Source: Bathynomus jamesi (lineage: Eukaryota; Arthropoda; Malacostraca; Isopoda; Cirolanidae). Taken from it: a stretch of 64,000 bases of DNA. A program made the translations under genes and the position numbers. A model generated the notes under the pieces. The model searched no databases. It worked only from the letters and a program-made list of their open reading frames with translations, and was not told where the DNA came from. Shown one piece after another: positions 1 through 10,752 of this stretch (position 1 is its first letter; every line of letters starts with the position of its first letter). The DNA lies in NCBI GenBank assembly GCA_023014485.1, contig JAJOZX010002714.1:389501-453500 (forward strand). The letters are read 5' to 3'.

Positions 1-1030
1 GAGGTCCTCAGTTCAGTACCACAAGGAACAGTAATCAACTTCACTACTCTTCATAATCATGCTAACTGACATAGATGAAGACATTACCAGAGACAGCACA
101 GTAACATTCTTTGCCAATGACACAAAGATCAGTAGAAAAATAAGAAACTCAGAAGATATAGGATCTCTACAAACCAACATGAACAGAATCAACAAGTGGA
201 CAGAAGACAACAATATGAAGTTTAACACTGAGAAATTTCAACTGTTACGGTACGGAAAAAGAGAGGGCCTAAAATCTATGGAATATTATACCCCAAATGG
301 ACAGGAAATTCAGAGAAATTCGAAAGCAAAAGATTTAGGGGTTGTAATGACTGATGATGCGAAATTTGAAGCACAAAATAAGATAGCAGTAAACAGAGCA
401 AAGAGAATAACGGGGTAGATACTGAGAACCTTTAAACGAAGAGATAGGAACATAATGATTCCTCTACTGAAAACACGAATCATATCCAAATTGGAATACT
501 GCTCGGTCCTAACATGCCCATATAAAAAAGAAGACATTACACAGCTAGAAGGGATTCAGAGAAGCTTCACAACCAAGATCAATGGGTGCAAAGAACTAAA
601 TTACTGGAAAAGGTTACGCGAATTAAACCTATATTCACTGGAAAGAAGAAGAAGAGAGAGATACACCATTATTTACACTTGGAAAATAATGGAGAAACTA
701 GTCCCTAATCTTACTCTGAACCCTCTAACTCCCCAAACAACAGTGGAAGGTAGAAAAGGAAGACTGTGTCGTGTTCCAAAATTAAAAGCTAGACACGGAA
801 CATCCTTAACCCTGAAAGAAAATAGTTTTGTTGCGAGAGGACCAAAATTGTTTAATCAGCTACCCAAAGACCTAAGGGACACGAATGGTGTTGCGGTGGA
901 CATCTTCAAAAGAAGATTAGACGCCTGGCTCAGAACAATCCCCGATGAGCCAGGGCTATATGAGGTGGAGAGTACAAGAAACCAACTCACTACTTCACCA
1001 GGTCAACTCGAGAGGAGGGGACAAGCTTGA
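1..1030 (+). pseudogene. CR1-like LINE reverse transcriptase, C-terminal fragment
   Basis: The window opens inside a non-LTR retrotransposon reverse transcriptase. The first codons read VLSSVPQGTV, the conserved PQG block that precedes the catalytic aspartates. After a stop near 70 the frame shifts and continues at 59-418 with FFANDTK at the YADD position, so one catalytic Asp is replaced by Asn. A stop at 416-418 and a further shift lead into 455-1030, which carries the thumb and C-terminal region typical of CR1-like elements (LEYCSVLTCPY, VARGPKLFNQLP, FKRRLDAWL). At least two frame breaks and the altered catalytic motif make it dead. The organisation resembles the LINE at 5492-10262, but the residues differ enough for a separate subfamily. 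The 5' part lies outside the window. Confidence 0.85.
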
Positions 1031-1085
1031 AGTTCATGAAATGAGGAATCATCGCACAGAACATTTGAAAGGTTGAAAGGAAAAG

Positions 1086-1133
<48 letters not shown>

Positions 1134-1252
1134 GAGGGGCGACAAGCTTGACCTTCACGAAAAGAGAAATCATCGCGCGGAACCTTTGTAAGGTTGTGTA
1201 TATATATATATATAATATATATATATAATTATATATTATATATAAAGTGATA
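1017..1252 (+). repeat. Duplicated LINE 3' tail with TA and GA microsatellites
   Basis: The sequence just after the LINE ORF (GGGGACAAGCTTGA, 1017-1075) recurs in diverged form at 1135-1195 (GGGGCGACAAGCTTGACC). The two copies are separated by a (TA)n run at about 1087-1115 and a (GA)n run at about 1117-1133. The second copy is followed by another TA-rich tract to about 1252. I read this as two tails of related LINEs or a local tandem duplication with microsatellite growth at the 3' end. Confidence 0.6.
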
Positions 1253-1319
1253 TTTCTTCATTCTTTCAACAGTTATTTGAAAATGGAGAATGGAATTTAT
1301 TTCTTTAACATGAAAGACA

Positions 1320-1425
1320 TTTGTAATTAATTATAATAATATAATAATACAACTATTACTATTATTATCAGTAGTAGTAGTAGCAGTAGGCCTTAGAAAT
1401 AGTAGTACAGTAGTAGTAGTAACAT
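1320..1425. repeat. Trinucleotide microsatellite (ATA / GTA)
   Basis: Runs of ATA/ATT pass into repeated GTA units. This is a compound, interrupted trinucleotide tract with no coding content. Confidence 0.7.
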
Positions 1426-2985
1426 TTTATGTTCATACTTACAATAATATAGGCCAAAGTCTTTTTTCTGTGACTAATCTCCATTGTATGAATTACAGCT
1501 TGATTTGAAATTCTAAGAGGAAAACGATTCACTGCGACACGACCATAATAACTTTAATACTCACGTACGACTTTTTGTTATAGGATAAACACTGAGCCAT
1601 TAGTACTGTGTACTTAAGAAAATAGTATAAACAGTAACAAAATATTTAGTTTGGCGGTAGAAGTACTTTTTGGCACGTAATTTGTATAAACACTCGTCAC
1701 CACGTGAAATAACTTCCAAATCGTTGTTTGTATCCACTCGTTCAAATTTTAGTCGCGGAGGTGAAACCGGTTTTGACAACTACCTATCCAATTAGCTCTC
1801 AAAAAGTATCCGAAAAAGGAAAAAAACATGTCACTTCACCCGTTAATTATAACGATTTAAAAAAAAAAGAACGTTCTTCATTTGTTAGTTAACAGTTATA
1901 TATAATAATCACTCGTCATTTAATTTTAATGGAGTTATTTAAAAATTTGTGTTTATATGATGCTGGTCGGCATTCAAGTCTGATGATGTTGACGGAATGA
2001 GTTTGGGATGTGAACTGGTCGTGATCTTTACAGGAAATGAAGTTGTTGGTTGGTTTTCAGAGTGGTAAACAATAGATAGCATAAAATTTCCTACATAAAA
2101 TAAGGTGATGAAATTTTATACAAGGAAAAACCTAACATACAATATATATATATATATATTACATATACACACACAGTATATCCTTGACAGGTACATTTCT
2201 TGCTTTCAAATACAATTACTTTCACTCAATAGCTTAGAATAACATTATTTTAACGTAAATGGGCAATAAATAAATGTAGAAAATTAGTGTGTTTGCTTTC
2301 GTATTTCATAATTTAATTTTTCATTTTAGATTAGTTTGTATGTTTGTGCTTTTCCTGTAATTAAGAAATGTTTGCACGCTCGTAAAATCCATATGAAATG
2401 TGGAAATATTAGCTTCCGATGACAGGTGTAACCAACCTTACGTAAGATCTACTTTTATAATCTTAGTATAACAGAAACTCATTTTTTCAAATTGTGGAAT
2501 TTCTTAAACTTTGTAATCAGATTAGATTATATATTTGCGTGTAACTACTGATTGACCAAACAAGACAACTAACACTGACAATCAATAGCTTAAAAACGAC
2601 CCTCTCACTATAATAACCTTCCAACAATCTTAGGCCAAGGTTAAACTGTCAATTTGGTTAAAAAATTTCGTAATCTTAAAGCTAATTTACGTGTCTTCAA
2701 ATTGGTTTTAGTGAAACAAATGTTGCCAATAAAATTATATGTTTCAGTCATATTTGACCAAACAGCTTCACTGTAAAAAAGGAAAAATTAAAACTTGTTC
2801 TATGTACAATTTTTGCAACCTTACGCTAAATTAATTTGCACAATGACGGTAAAACAATGACTCTTCCGTCCATAGGTATTTTAAAAGATTTTTATGAGAG
2901 TTTAATTGTTTATTTTTCATATTACTCAGTGCCGGCTCCAACCTTTTGGGGGCCCTACGTGCAAATATCTTTGGGCCCTGATATA
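1426..2985. other. AT-rich stretch without recognised gene
   Basis: I see no protein family, structural RNA or clear terminal repeats here. A short TA tract lies near 2140-2160. The only long open frame (2836-3057) owes its end to the TA microsatellite. The segment near 2930-2985 (CCGGCTCCAACC, GGGCCCT) resembles the GGGCCC-containing ends of hAT-type repeats seen elsewhere in the window, but no partner end was found. Confidence 0.4.
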
Positions 2986-2989
2986 TACA

Positions 2990-3043
<54 letters not shown>

Positions 3044-3290
3044 CCTTTAACCTTTGATTATATATATATATATATATATATAACCTTTAACCTTTGATTA
3101 TATATAATATATATTTAACCTTTGATTATATATAATATATATTTAACCTTTGATTATATATATATAATATATATATAACCTTAACCTTTGATTATATATA
3201 TATAATATATATAACCTTTAACCTTTGATTATATATATATATTATATTATCTATATATATATATTATATATATATATATATATATATCAC
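2986..3290. repeat. TA microsatellite with interspersed AACCTTTAACCTTTGATTA minisatellite
   Basis: Long TA runs alternate with at least five copies of a short block (AACCTTTGATTA, often doubled with AACCTTTA). Copies begin near 3042, 3081, 3114, 3144, 3177 and 3211. This is a compound minisatellite in which the TA spacers vary in length. Confidence 0.8.
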
Positions 3291-3770
3291 AACCATGCGA
3301 CCACCATTTCTGTGGTTGAGCCGTATCCATGTTTGTGCCCTTAGAAGTTCGCTGTGAGAAGCAAATGTCCCTTAATTTCATTTCAAACAAGATAATCGAC
3401 GGTTTAGATCGTTTAACATTTCCATCAGAATATTTTCCATATCTCCATTTTTCATTTGTTATAGAATTTATTATAATTAATTATTGTTGTCTTGCATCTA
3501 ACCCTCATCCCTAAATTAGATAATGCATTGATGCACATTGAATGTGGCATGATTTGAACCCTTGTTTGTACTTCTTTACTCATTTAAATGTTTATTGAAA
3601 ATTTTTAGACATACTTTACTTTTAAGTATGAATTTATTAAAGTTTTTTAGATATAAATATTGATAGTGTTTTCATAGTATTTAAATTATTAATGCTAACA
3701 AGAGAAACATTTTCTTCTAATTTTGTATCCTTTTCAAAACAGCGAAAACTAATATAGTAATATAAGCAAA

Positions 3771-4104
<334 letters not shown>

Positions 4105-5491
4105 GCCAACTGGACCTGACAGAGACGTATTCCAAAATCCTTATGCAACATGCCATCAAAACAATTGGCCACTATAACGGTAACTATAAATTGGTGACCG
4201 AAGGAGTGACAAATCGATTACCCAGCTAAAGTATAAGTGAAATCAGTCCAAACATTTTTTTAAGTGACATTATTAAGAATCTGTAATTCACATTCACTTT
4301 TCTTCCGCATATGAAAACGAACCAAAACTTTGAAAACTTTCGCCACATGGAGCGGTTTCCAACCAACGGACCAAGCTGTGCCCAGTGTTTTCCCCGTCTT
4401 CAAGGAGGCAAACTCCCGCTCTCATCTCTCCCCGGCTAATGGTCAACCCACCTCCACCTCCAAGCTTCCCTCGCTTCGTAGTTTCCTGTACATTGTTTCG
4501 TCAAAACCTTGTCCAAATATATTCAACGGTCATTTTTCGGCCGCTGTACGGGAATCATTTGGCAAGACCTCTGCTGACGACACCCTTACTTCTCCAGCGA
4601 ATTTTTCGTCAAGCACGACGCGTGTTTTTTCCCCCCACCCTACGCATACGGGAAGGTAAAAGACATTCTTCAAGCAAACAAGCAAGGACACACATCCACG
4701 CAACGTGAGGGGCTTACTGCACACACAGACACTCCTCAAGGTTTTCCTTCCCCTGTCTTCTTCACTGTCTGTCTGCATCATTCCGTGGATTCACTACTCC
4801 TGCTTGTTTCCATGAACGACGTTATTTCTTCCTTCGGTGAGGAGCGCATTCATCGAGGAGAATTACACACGCGACAAACTGCAGGCATCGTTTGAACTCG
4901 TACAGTTCCCCCAGCCCCCTTCTCGTCGCCTCCCTTCTCCCCACATTGCTCTGCATTCTTGCCTTACCCCAACTCCATCCCCTGTGGACCAGCCGAGTTA
5001 CTTCCTCCCCCGGCTTTATTCATTACTATATTATTTGATTAAACCAAGGCTAGTGCACGTGGCTTGCCTTGTTTGTTTCCTGAATCTATTACTAACCGAG
5101 GTTTCATAAGGTTGAAATTCCCTTGGTTTGCCTTTTTTGTTTTTCAAATCTATCAGAAAACGTGTTTTCATAAGGTTCATTTTCCTTTCCTTCAGGGGAT
5201 CAAGTAGAGTGTGGTCACCCACCGTGGGAAAAAGGAAAAACGGAAAGAAAACAGTCGGTCGAATAGCGGACAGATAAGTTTTAGTAATACTTTTTCATTT
5301 ACAGAACTTTCGTCGGTAGCTTAATTATATATTCATTTAGTATAAATTTGTGTTACAAGAACCTGTTTCTGCGTTTCAGGAACATTTTTGCGGGTTTGCG
5401 CAGGTGACGGCACAATAAGCACGCGGTAGACCTACGTTGTAATTTATTAATTTCCAAACGCTCGTTTTTTGTTTTTTAACTAATTAAGAGC
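4105..5491. other. Region upstream of the CR1-like LINE ORF1; possible LINE 5' UTR
   Basis: No protein family is recognised. A short open frame at about 4100-4227 ([19 protein letters not shown], ending in a stop) looks protein-like but cannot be placed. The stretch 4320-5100 is richer in C and GC than its surroundings, and several overlapping open frames there show no conserved motif. A diverged repeat of a 40-50 bp block (containing TTTCATAAGGTT) occurs at about 5095-5120 and 5160-5180. Its position directly before ORF1 fits a LINE 5' UTR or internal promoter, which is inference. Confidence 0.35.
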
Positions 5492-6427
5492 ATGGCACCC
5501 CCGTCAAGTACTTGCAGTCGCTGTGAAGGGAAATTTGCCGCTTACGCGTTTACAATGGCTAATAATAATGAACAGTTAGTTTGCAGGTGGTGCTCAAGCA
5601 TGGAAGTCCTGAGGAACGAGTTAGAACGTGAGAGGGAGGCCAGAGTGAGGCTTGAAGAAAGCGTGATGCTCCTGACGGCAAAATTAGAATCCCTTGAGAC
5701 TCCAGTTACGACCCCTCCTGCCTCAGTTTCTACTAATAATATAAATAGTACTAATAGCCCTCTCTCTTCCCCTAGTTCCCAACCCTTCGTTCGAGTGCGT
5801 AATGGAGCCCCATTGAGAAAACCTAAGACTTGTCTACCAGTAATAACAAACAATAAGTTTTCTGTTTTAGGTTTCGAAGATGCTGATGAACCGGAAATAC
5901 GACTCGTTGGCGATTCCATTGTTCGAGGGCAGCTCGAGGAATTCTGTGGGAGAAACCCTCGTCGTAGGCGCCGTTACTGCTACCCTGGTGCAAGGGTGGA
6001 GGATATAACTAATAGTGTTGACCATTTTACAGACGGTACCTCTGAGGACACAACGTATGTTATTCATGTCGGTACTAATAACGTTTTAAATTCTAGATCG
6101 GAAGAACTGCTGGCTAGGTACAGGGACTTACTAGAGCGACTAAAGGAAAAAACTAATAAGATTGTTTTAACAGGTATACTTCCTCGAATTATCCAACGTA
6201 GCGATTTCTACAGCAAGGCGACCTATATCAACAATAACCTAAAGTCTCTTTGCCAACAGGAAGGAGTGCATTTTGCGAATTTTTGGAACAGTTTCTACGG
6301 CAGGAGGGACTTGTTCCTCGGAGATGGACTTCATCTTAATGACGTTGGAGCTGCGCGTTTAGGAAGACTATTTCATAATACTGTCTCTTCTTTTCAGGCT
6401 GCCGTAACTCGAACGGTCCCAGCGTAA
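5492..6427 (+). CDS. LINE ORF1 protein with zinc finger, coiled coil and SGNH esterase
   Basis: This 311-residue ORF is unbroken. Residues 8-34 contain two Cys-x2-Cys pairs (C8, C11, C31, C34), a probable zinc-binding or PHD-like finger. Residues 36-70 are charged and heptad-like (RNELEREREARVRLEESV), a probable coiled coil, followed by a Ser/Thr/Asn-rich linker. Residues 137-295 match an SGNH/GDSL hydrolase: GDSIVRG with nucleophile Ser142, GTNN at 194-197, and DGLHLND with Asp278 and His281. ORF1 proteins of CR1-type LINEs are known to combine a finger with an esterase; their role is RNA binding and, for the esterase, an unclear membrane or lipid function. ORF2 follows in an overlapping frame. 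All catalytic residues are present, so the protein could be functional. Confidence 0.9.
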   Translation: MAPPSSTCSRCEGKFAAYAFTMANNNEQLVCRWCSSMEVLRNELEREREARVRLEESVMLLTAKLESLETPVTTPPASVSTNNINSTNSPLSSPSSQPFVRVRNGAPLRKPKTCLPVITNNKFSVLGFEDADEPEIRLVGDSIVRGQLEEFCGRNPRRRRRYCYPGARVEDITNSVDHFTDGTSEDTTYVIHVGTNNVLNSRSEELLARYRDLLERLKEKTNKIVLTGILPRIIQRSDFYSKATYINNNLKSLCQQEGVHFANFWNSFYGRRDLFLGDGLHLNDVGAARLGRLFHNTVSSFQAAVTRTVPA

Positions 6428-7257
6428 TTTCCACAAATTTCCCCTGCGCTCGCGAAGGTGTCGCAATTACAAACAATTTGAAGGTTCTATCCTTAAATGC
6501 TCGTAGCCTACGAAATAAAATAAACGAATTTTTTTCTTTAATTGCTTGTAAAGACTATGATTTAATTGCGATAAATGAATCGTGGCTTAGCACTGAAACA
6601 CGTGACTTTGTAGGGGAGTATCAAATTAGAGGTTATAGACTTTTTGTTAAAAACAGAATAGGTAGGCGAGGAGGCGGTGTTATGTTGTATATCAAAGATA
6701 ATATTGCGAACGTTATAGAAGTAAAGCACACAATTCCAGAACCGATAGATTCGACTATAGCAGAACTTAAATTGAACGATTTCAAACTTGTTGTTGCGGT
6801 TATATATAGGCCCCCTAATCAAACAGCTGATACGGACGAAGCGTTATATCGTGAACTAAAGAGAATAATAGGTAGTGAGCAGGCTTTAGTTATGGGTGAC
6901 TTTAATTGCGCCAACGTGAATTACGATACAATGCAGGGAGACGCGGAAGGTAATCGTTTAGTTAATTTTCTCGAGGATAGCTTTCTTATTCAAAAGGTTG
7001 GGGAACCTACGAGGTTGGACAGTATTTTAGATTTAGTAATAACTACGGATGATAGGCTAATTACTGATCTTCAAGTAATAGAACCGTTAAGCAATAGCGA
7101 TCACAATATGGTAGAGTTTGTCCTCTCAGTAAGTCACTCGAAACCAGCTAACTCGACTAAAATTCCTAACTTCCAGCACGCAGACTTTTGTAAATTTCGA
7201 AATAAATTGTCACACGTCAATTGGGAAAACGTAATGGGGACTCCAACGCAAAACTAA
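6428..7257 (+). pseudogene. LINE A ORF2, apurinic-like endonuclease part
   Basis: This is the N-terminal endonuclease/exonuclease/phosphatase domain of ORF2. Motifs in order are LSLNARSLRNK, NESWL, GGGVMLYIK, VIYRPPNQ, MGDFNC and SDHNMVEF, which give the metal- and DNA-binding residues (Asn, Glu, Asp/Asn, His) of APE-type LINE endonucleases. The frame is open back across the ORF1 stop (6425-6427), but no ATG precedes the domain; the first near-cognate start is TTG at 6478. The frame is lost at about 7230-7257, where a run of four G in the codons for VMGTP shifts translation. The reverse transcriptase continues in the next frame. The domain itself looks intact; the break comes after it. Confidence 0.85.
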
Positions 7258-8648
7258 TGTGGGAATCGTTTGAAACAGTATTTAGGACTATAAATGAGGA
7301 ATGTGTACCGTACAAAATTAAGCGTGCGAAAGTAAACAACAAGCCCTTGTGGTTTACTTCTAGAGTAGGAGACATTATAAAGAGTAGAGATAGGGCTTAT
7401 AGGCTACATAAGTGCGATAAAGACAATTTGTGGTTACGAAACAACTACATATCTCTAAGGCGTGAAGCGAAAAGTGTAATAAAAAAGTCCAAGCGCGAAT
7501 TTGAAATCTCCATAGCTCGTGACGGTAAAGAAAACCCCAAGCGATTCTTTCAATACGTCAACAATAGAAATCCAGTAAAAAGTGTCTTGGGGCCGTTGAA
7601 AAATGTTAACGGAGATCTAGTTTCTGAAAACAAGGAAATGGCTACCTTGCTAAACGAATTTTTTACGTCAGTTTTTACTATAGAAGATGTAACGAATATC
7701 CCTACGGTCATAGACATAATACCTTTTGATAATGGTAATATTTTGGATAATATTGTGGTTAGTGAAGGGGAGGTAATGCGCTATATTGATAAAATGAAAA
7801 TGCGTAAATCACCGGGGCCGGATTCCATATATCCCATACAACTAAAAGAATTAAAAGATAGCATTGTTGTGCCGCTAACAAAGATTTTTAATGCGTCTAT
7901 TTCTGAGGGGTGCGTACCAGATAATTTCAAGTTAGCAAACGTAACACCTATCTTTAAGAAAGGCGATAAAGGTGCGGCGGGAAATTATAGGCCAATCAGT
8001 TTAACGTCTGTTGTAGGTAAGCTACTGGAATCAATAATTAGGGATCGTATAGTCGAACACTTAGAATTGCATAACTTAGTTAGAAATACGCAGCACGGTT
8101 TTAGGCGAAACAAATCTTGCTTAACTAATCTTTTAGAATTTTTTCAAAGCGTGGTTGACGTTTACGATAGTCATCGGGCGGTTGATGTAGTGTATTTAGA
8201 TTTTCAAAAAGCGTTTGACACCGTACCGCACAAAAGACTCATTGAAAAAACTAAGGCTCATGGAATCAGGGGTGTAGTAATAAATTGGATAGAAGAGTGG
8301 TTGCGAGGTAGGAAACAGAGGGTGGTCGTTGATGGAGCGGAGTCGTGTTGGGCTAATGTAGCGAGTGGCGTTCCTCAGGGTTCTGTATTGGGCCCCTTGC
8401 TTTTTCTTATATATATTAACGATTTAGATGTCGGCCTAGTCAGTACAGTTTCAAAGTTTGCGGATGACACGAAGCTGGGTGGTAGGGCGATTAATGACGA
8501 AGATAGAGGTAAAATCCAGGAAGATCTGAATAAAATCGTTGATTGGTCAGTCACATGGCAAATGAGATTTAACGTCGATAAGTGCAAAATTTTACATATA
8601 GGTTCGCGTAACGGTAATTTTGCGTATAGTATGTCAGGGAAGAGTTAA
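7221..8648 (+). pseudogene. LINE A ORF2, reverse transcriptase part
   Basis: About 475 codons are open. The sequence carries the full palm of a CR1-like reverse transcriptase: RKSPGPDSIYPIQLKEL, VTPIFKKGDKGAAGNYRPIS, GFRRNKSC, DFQKAFDTVPH with the first catalytic Asp, SGVPQGSVLGPLLFLIYIND, and FADDTK with the Asp pair at about residues 415-416. The frame ends at 8648 after a shift, and the C-terminal part resumes at about 8650-8741 in another frame. Apart from the two frameshifts the sequence is little decayed, which points to a fairly recent insertion. Confidence 0.9.
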
Positions 8649-9121
8649 GCGTAGAGCAGGAAAAAGATTTAGGAGTTATAGTCACTGGTGATTTAAAAGT
8701 AGCGAAACAAAGTACAGCAGCGGTCAATAAAGCGAACAAAGTGTTAGGTTTTATAGCTCGGAATTTTGAGTACAAATCGCGCGATATTATAGTTCCTCTT
8801 TATAAATCATTAGTTAGACCCCATTTGGAGTACACGATCCAATTTTGGAATCCGCATATGCGCAAAGATATAGACGAAATCGAAAGAGTTCAAAGACGAG
8901 CAACTAAGATGATTCCGTCGCTTAGGTCAAAGTCGTACGAGGATAGGCTTAAGGAGTTAAAATTGACTACACTCGAGACTAGGAGGCTAAGGGGTGATCT
9001 AATCCAGGTTTTCAAAATTATGAATGGGTTCGACAACGTAGATAGAGATAGCTTTTTCAAAATATCTCAATATAATAGGACTAGAAATAACGGGTGTAAC
9101 TTGACAAGTAGAAGGTTCGAG

Positions 9122-9964
9122 CAGGGCCGGATTAACCATTAAGCAAAATAAGCCCGTGCTTAGGGCATCAAGGGAAGGGGGGCACCACAGAAATTTTCCA
9201 TTGTCGGATTTACTATGGATTTATTATACTATTATAATCGCGGCTATATAGCCTATAAGCTGTTGAAAACTGAATTATATATATTCATATATAGTATTTA
9301 TTTTTTTTCGTTGTTTGAATTTGTAGTGAACAACAACCCTTTTGAGAGAATAAATATATTTCGTTGTAATCACACACTTTACGCTTTGCGTTATTATTTT
9401 GTTTATATCAAATCTTTGAGCGCCATATTAAAAATACATATAGATTAAATATTTTCGTGTGCTATAGTAAATGTAAAAACAAGATTCAGTCATGCTGAAC
9501 TTTATAAAATAATTGTAGAAGACAATATTGAGTGTGCCTTCCCAAATGTAGAAATTGCCTTTCGTATATTTTTAACATTAATGGTCACAAATTGCTCAGC
9601 TGAGCGTTCATTTTCTCAGTTGAAGTACAGTATATTAAAAATACCAACAGAACAACTATGCAACAAGGCAGGCTTGCCTTATTTCTACTAAGTATAGAAG
9701 CAGATGTGTTACGTAAGATTAGTTTTGAGGATCTGATCAAAGACTTTGCAATTAAAAAAAGTAGGAGAAAACTTTTCAAATATAAATGAAGTGGAAGTAT
9801 ACAAAAATAAACATTATTTTCCATCTTACTGTAAGTTTTGTTTCATTTCAAAAAATAAAATTTTATTTTATGGTTTATTTTTGTTTATATTTTGAATTAC
9901 ATATATATGGGGCACCAAAATCTTTTAAGTGCTTAGGGCCTCTAAAGGTCTTAATCCGGCCCTG
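9122..9964 (+). mobile_element. Non-autonomous hAT element, copy 1 (in LINE A)
   Basis: An 843-bp element starts with CAGGGCCGGATTAA and ends with TTAATCCGGCCCTG, which are perfect terminal inverted repeats. It is flanked on both sides by the 8-bp duplication GGTTCGAG (9114-9121 and 9965-9972), exact and typical for hAT. A second copy lies in reverse orientation at 19060-19898. Inside is only the C-terminal part of a hAT transposase, so the element is non-autonomous. Confidence 0.97.
9455..9789 (+). pseudogene. hAT transposase C-terminal (dimerisation) fragment, copy 1
   Basis: The sequence encodes the conserved hAT C-terminal block around CSAERSFSQLKY, followed by FEDLIKDFAIKKSRRK. Compared with the copy at 19235-19567 this one has frame-changing differences near 9620-9640 and 9672-9682, so the frame is broken. 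The catalytic core of a hAT transposase is absent. The piece probably remained because the non-autonomous element arose by internal deletion of a ZMYM/TTF-type hAT transposon. Confidence 0.85.
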
Positions 9965-10262
9965 GGTTCGAGACAGCAGTTGCCAAAAACTTTTTACGCA
10001 TAGAATAGTAAATAGGTGGAATAGTTTGCCGGTAGAAGTAATTAGTAGCACGTCTATAAACATGTTTAAAAATCGATTAGACGCATATGTTGATAGATTG
10101 GGTATAGTTTAAGGTAGTAAAATTAAGGCTTTGTGGTTCGGAACCCACGTAAAATTGTAGGTCCCCTCCGCCACCACGGAGGACATGCACAATACACAAT
10201 TACGAACATAGTTAGGTAGACCAGCCATGAGTGGATCCTAGGGTCTTTGTTGGTCTGAAACA

Positions 10263-10752
10263 TTATAACATAACATCTCATCAAATCAAACTAAACAAAG
10301 ATGACGTCATACCAAGCGAGCAAACGATGACGTCACAGCGTGGTAACATCAGGACAGGCGACTTCTCATACCTTCACTTCAACGTCTCCTCGTTCTTCGA
10401 ACACCAACCAGCGATCCACGCGTTACCATCATGTAAACATCGTGCAAGGCCCCATTGGTCTTTTTAATATCACTCAATTAACTTTATATAAAGACTCTAT
10501 CAATCTGCGCGCGTTATTAATTGTCATATCGTAAACATTAATTCAAGTATACACGTTTATATCCACTGTAAACAATCAACAATTCTGTCGCATGGATAAA
10601 TCATTCGAATCAATTTATTTTGTATTAAATAAAAAAAGAAAACTGATTTTATCAATCAACCTAATTAATAACTTAATTAATAACATTACTTTGATCTGAA
10701 AGATCTGGTGACCTCGGCCAAAGCATTCATTAATAACATTCACTTAATAATT
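10263..10752. other. Stretch without recognised gene
   Basis: No protein family or RNA gene is seen. Two GATGACGTCA motifs lie at about 10300-10336. A TTAATAACATT repeat occurs around 10665-10740. Possible flank of the element that starts at 10753. Confidence 0.3.

Larger units (their letters stand above)
8645..10112 (+). pseudogene. LINE A ORF2, C-terminal part, split by a hAT insertion
   Basis: The part after the palm reads LGVIVTGDLKV, KANKVLGFIARNF, VRPHLEYTIQFWNPH and RVQRRATKMIPSL, the usual CR1 thumb and connection region. At 9121 the reading is cut by the hAT element 9122-9964. It resumes at 9973 and ends with FTHRIVNRWNSLPVEVI and FKNRLDAYVDR before the stop at about 10110-10112. 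Removing the hAT element plus one 8-bp copy joins the two halves at the RRFE and RDSSC codons. Confidence 0.9.
5492..10262 (+). mobile_element. CR1-like non-LTR retrotransposon (LINE A), near full length
   Basis: This is a two-ORF non-LTR retrotransposon. ORF1 (5492-6427) is intact; ORF2 (about 6427-10112) has an endonuclease, a reverse transcriptase and a C-terminal domain but carries frameshifts and a hAT insertion (9122-9964). After the ORF2 stop near 10110 there is a short 3' UTR that ends near ACATTATAACATAACATC (about 10260). The segment GAGTGGATCCTAGGGTCTT of this UTR (10219-10245) recurs near 15119-15140, which suggests another tail of the family there. The 5' limit is uncertain. Confidence 0.85.

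Noticed and set aside
4330..5222. Several overlapping open frames on both strands
   Set aside because: No conserved motif, no coherent frame and Pro/Ser-rich composition due to local C content. Kept only as possible LINE 5' UTR.
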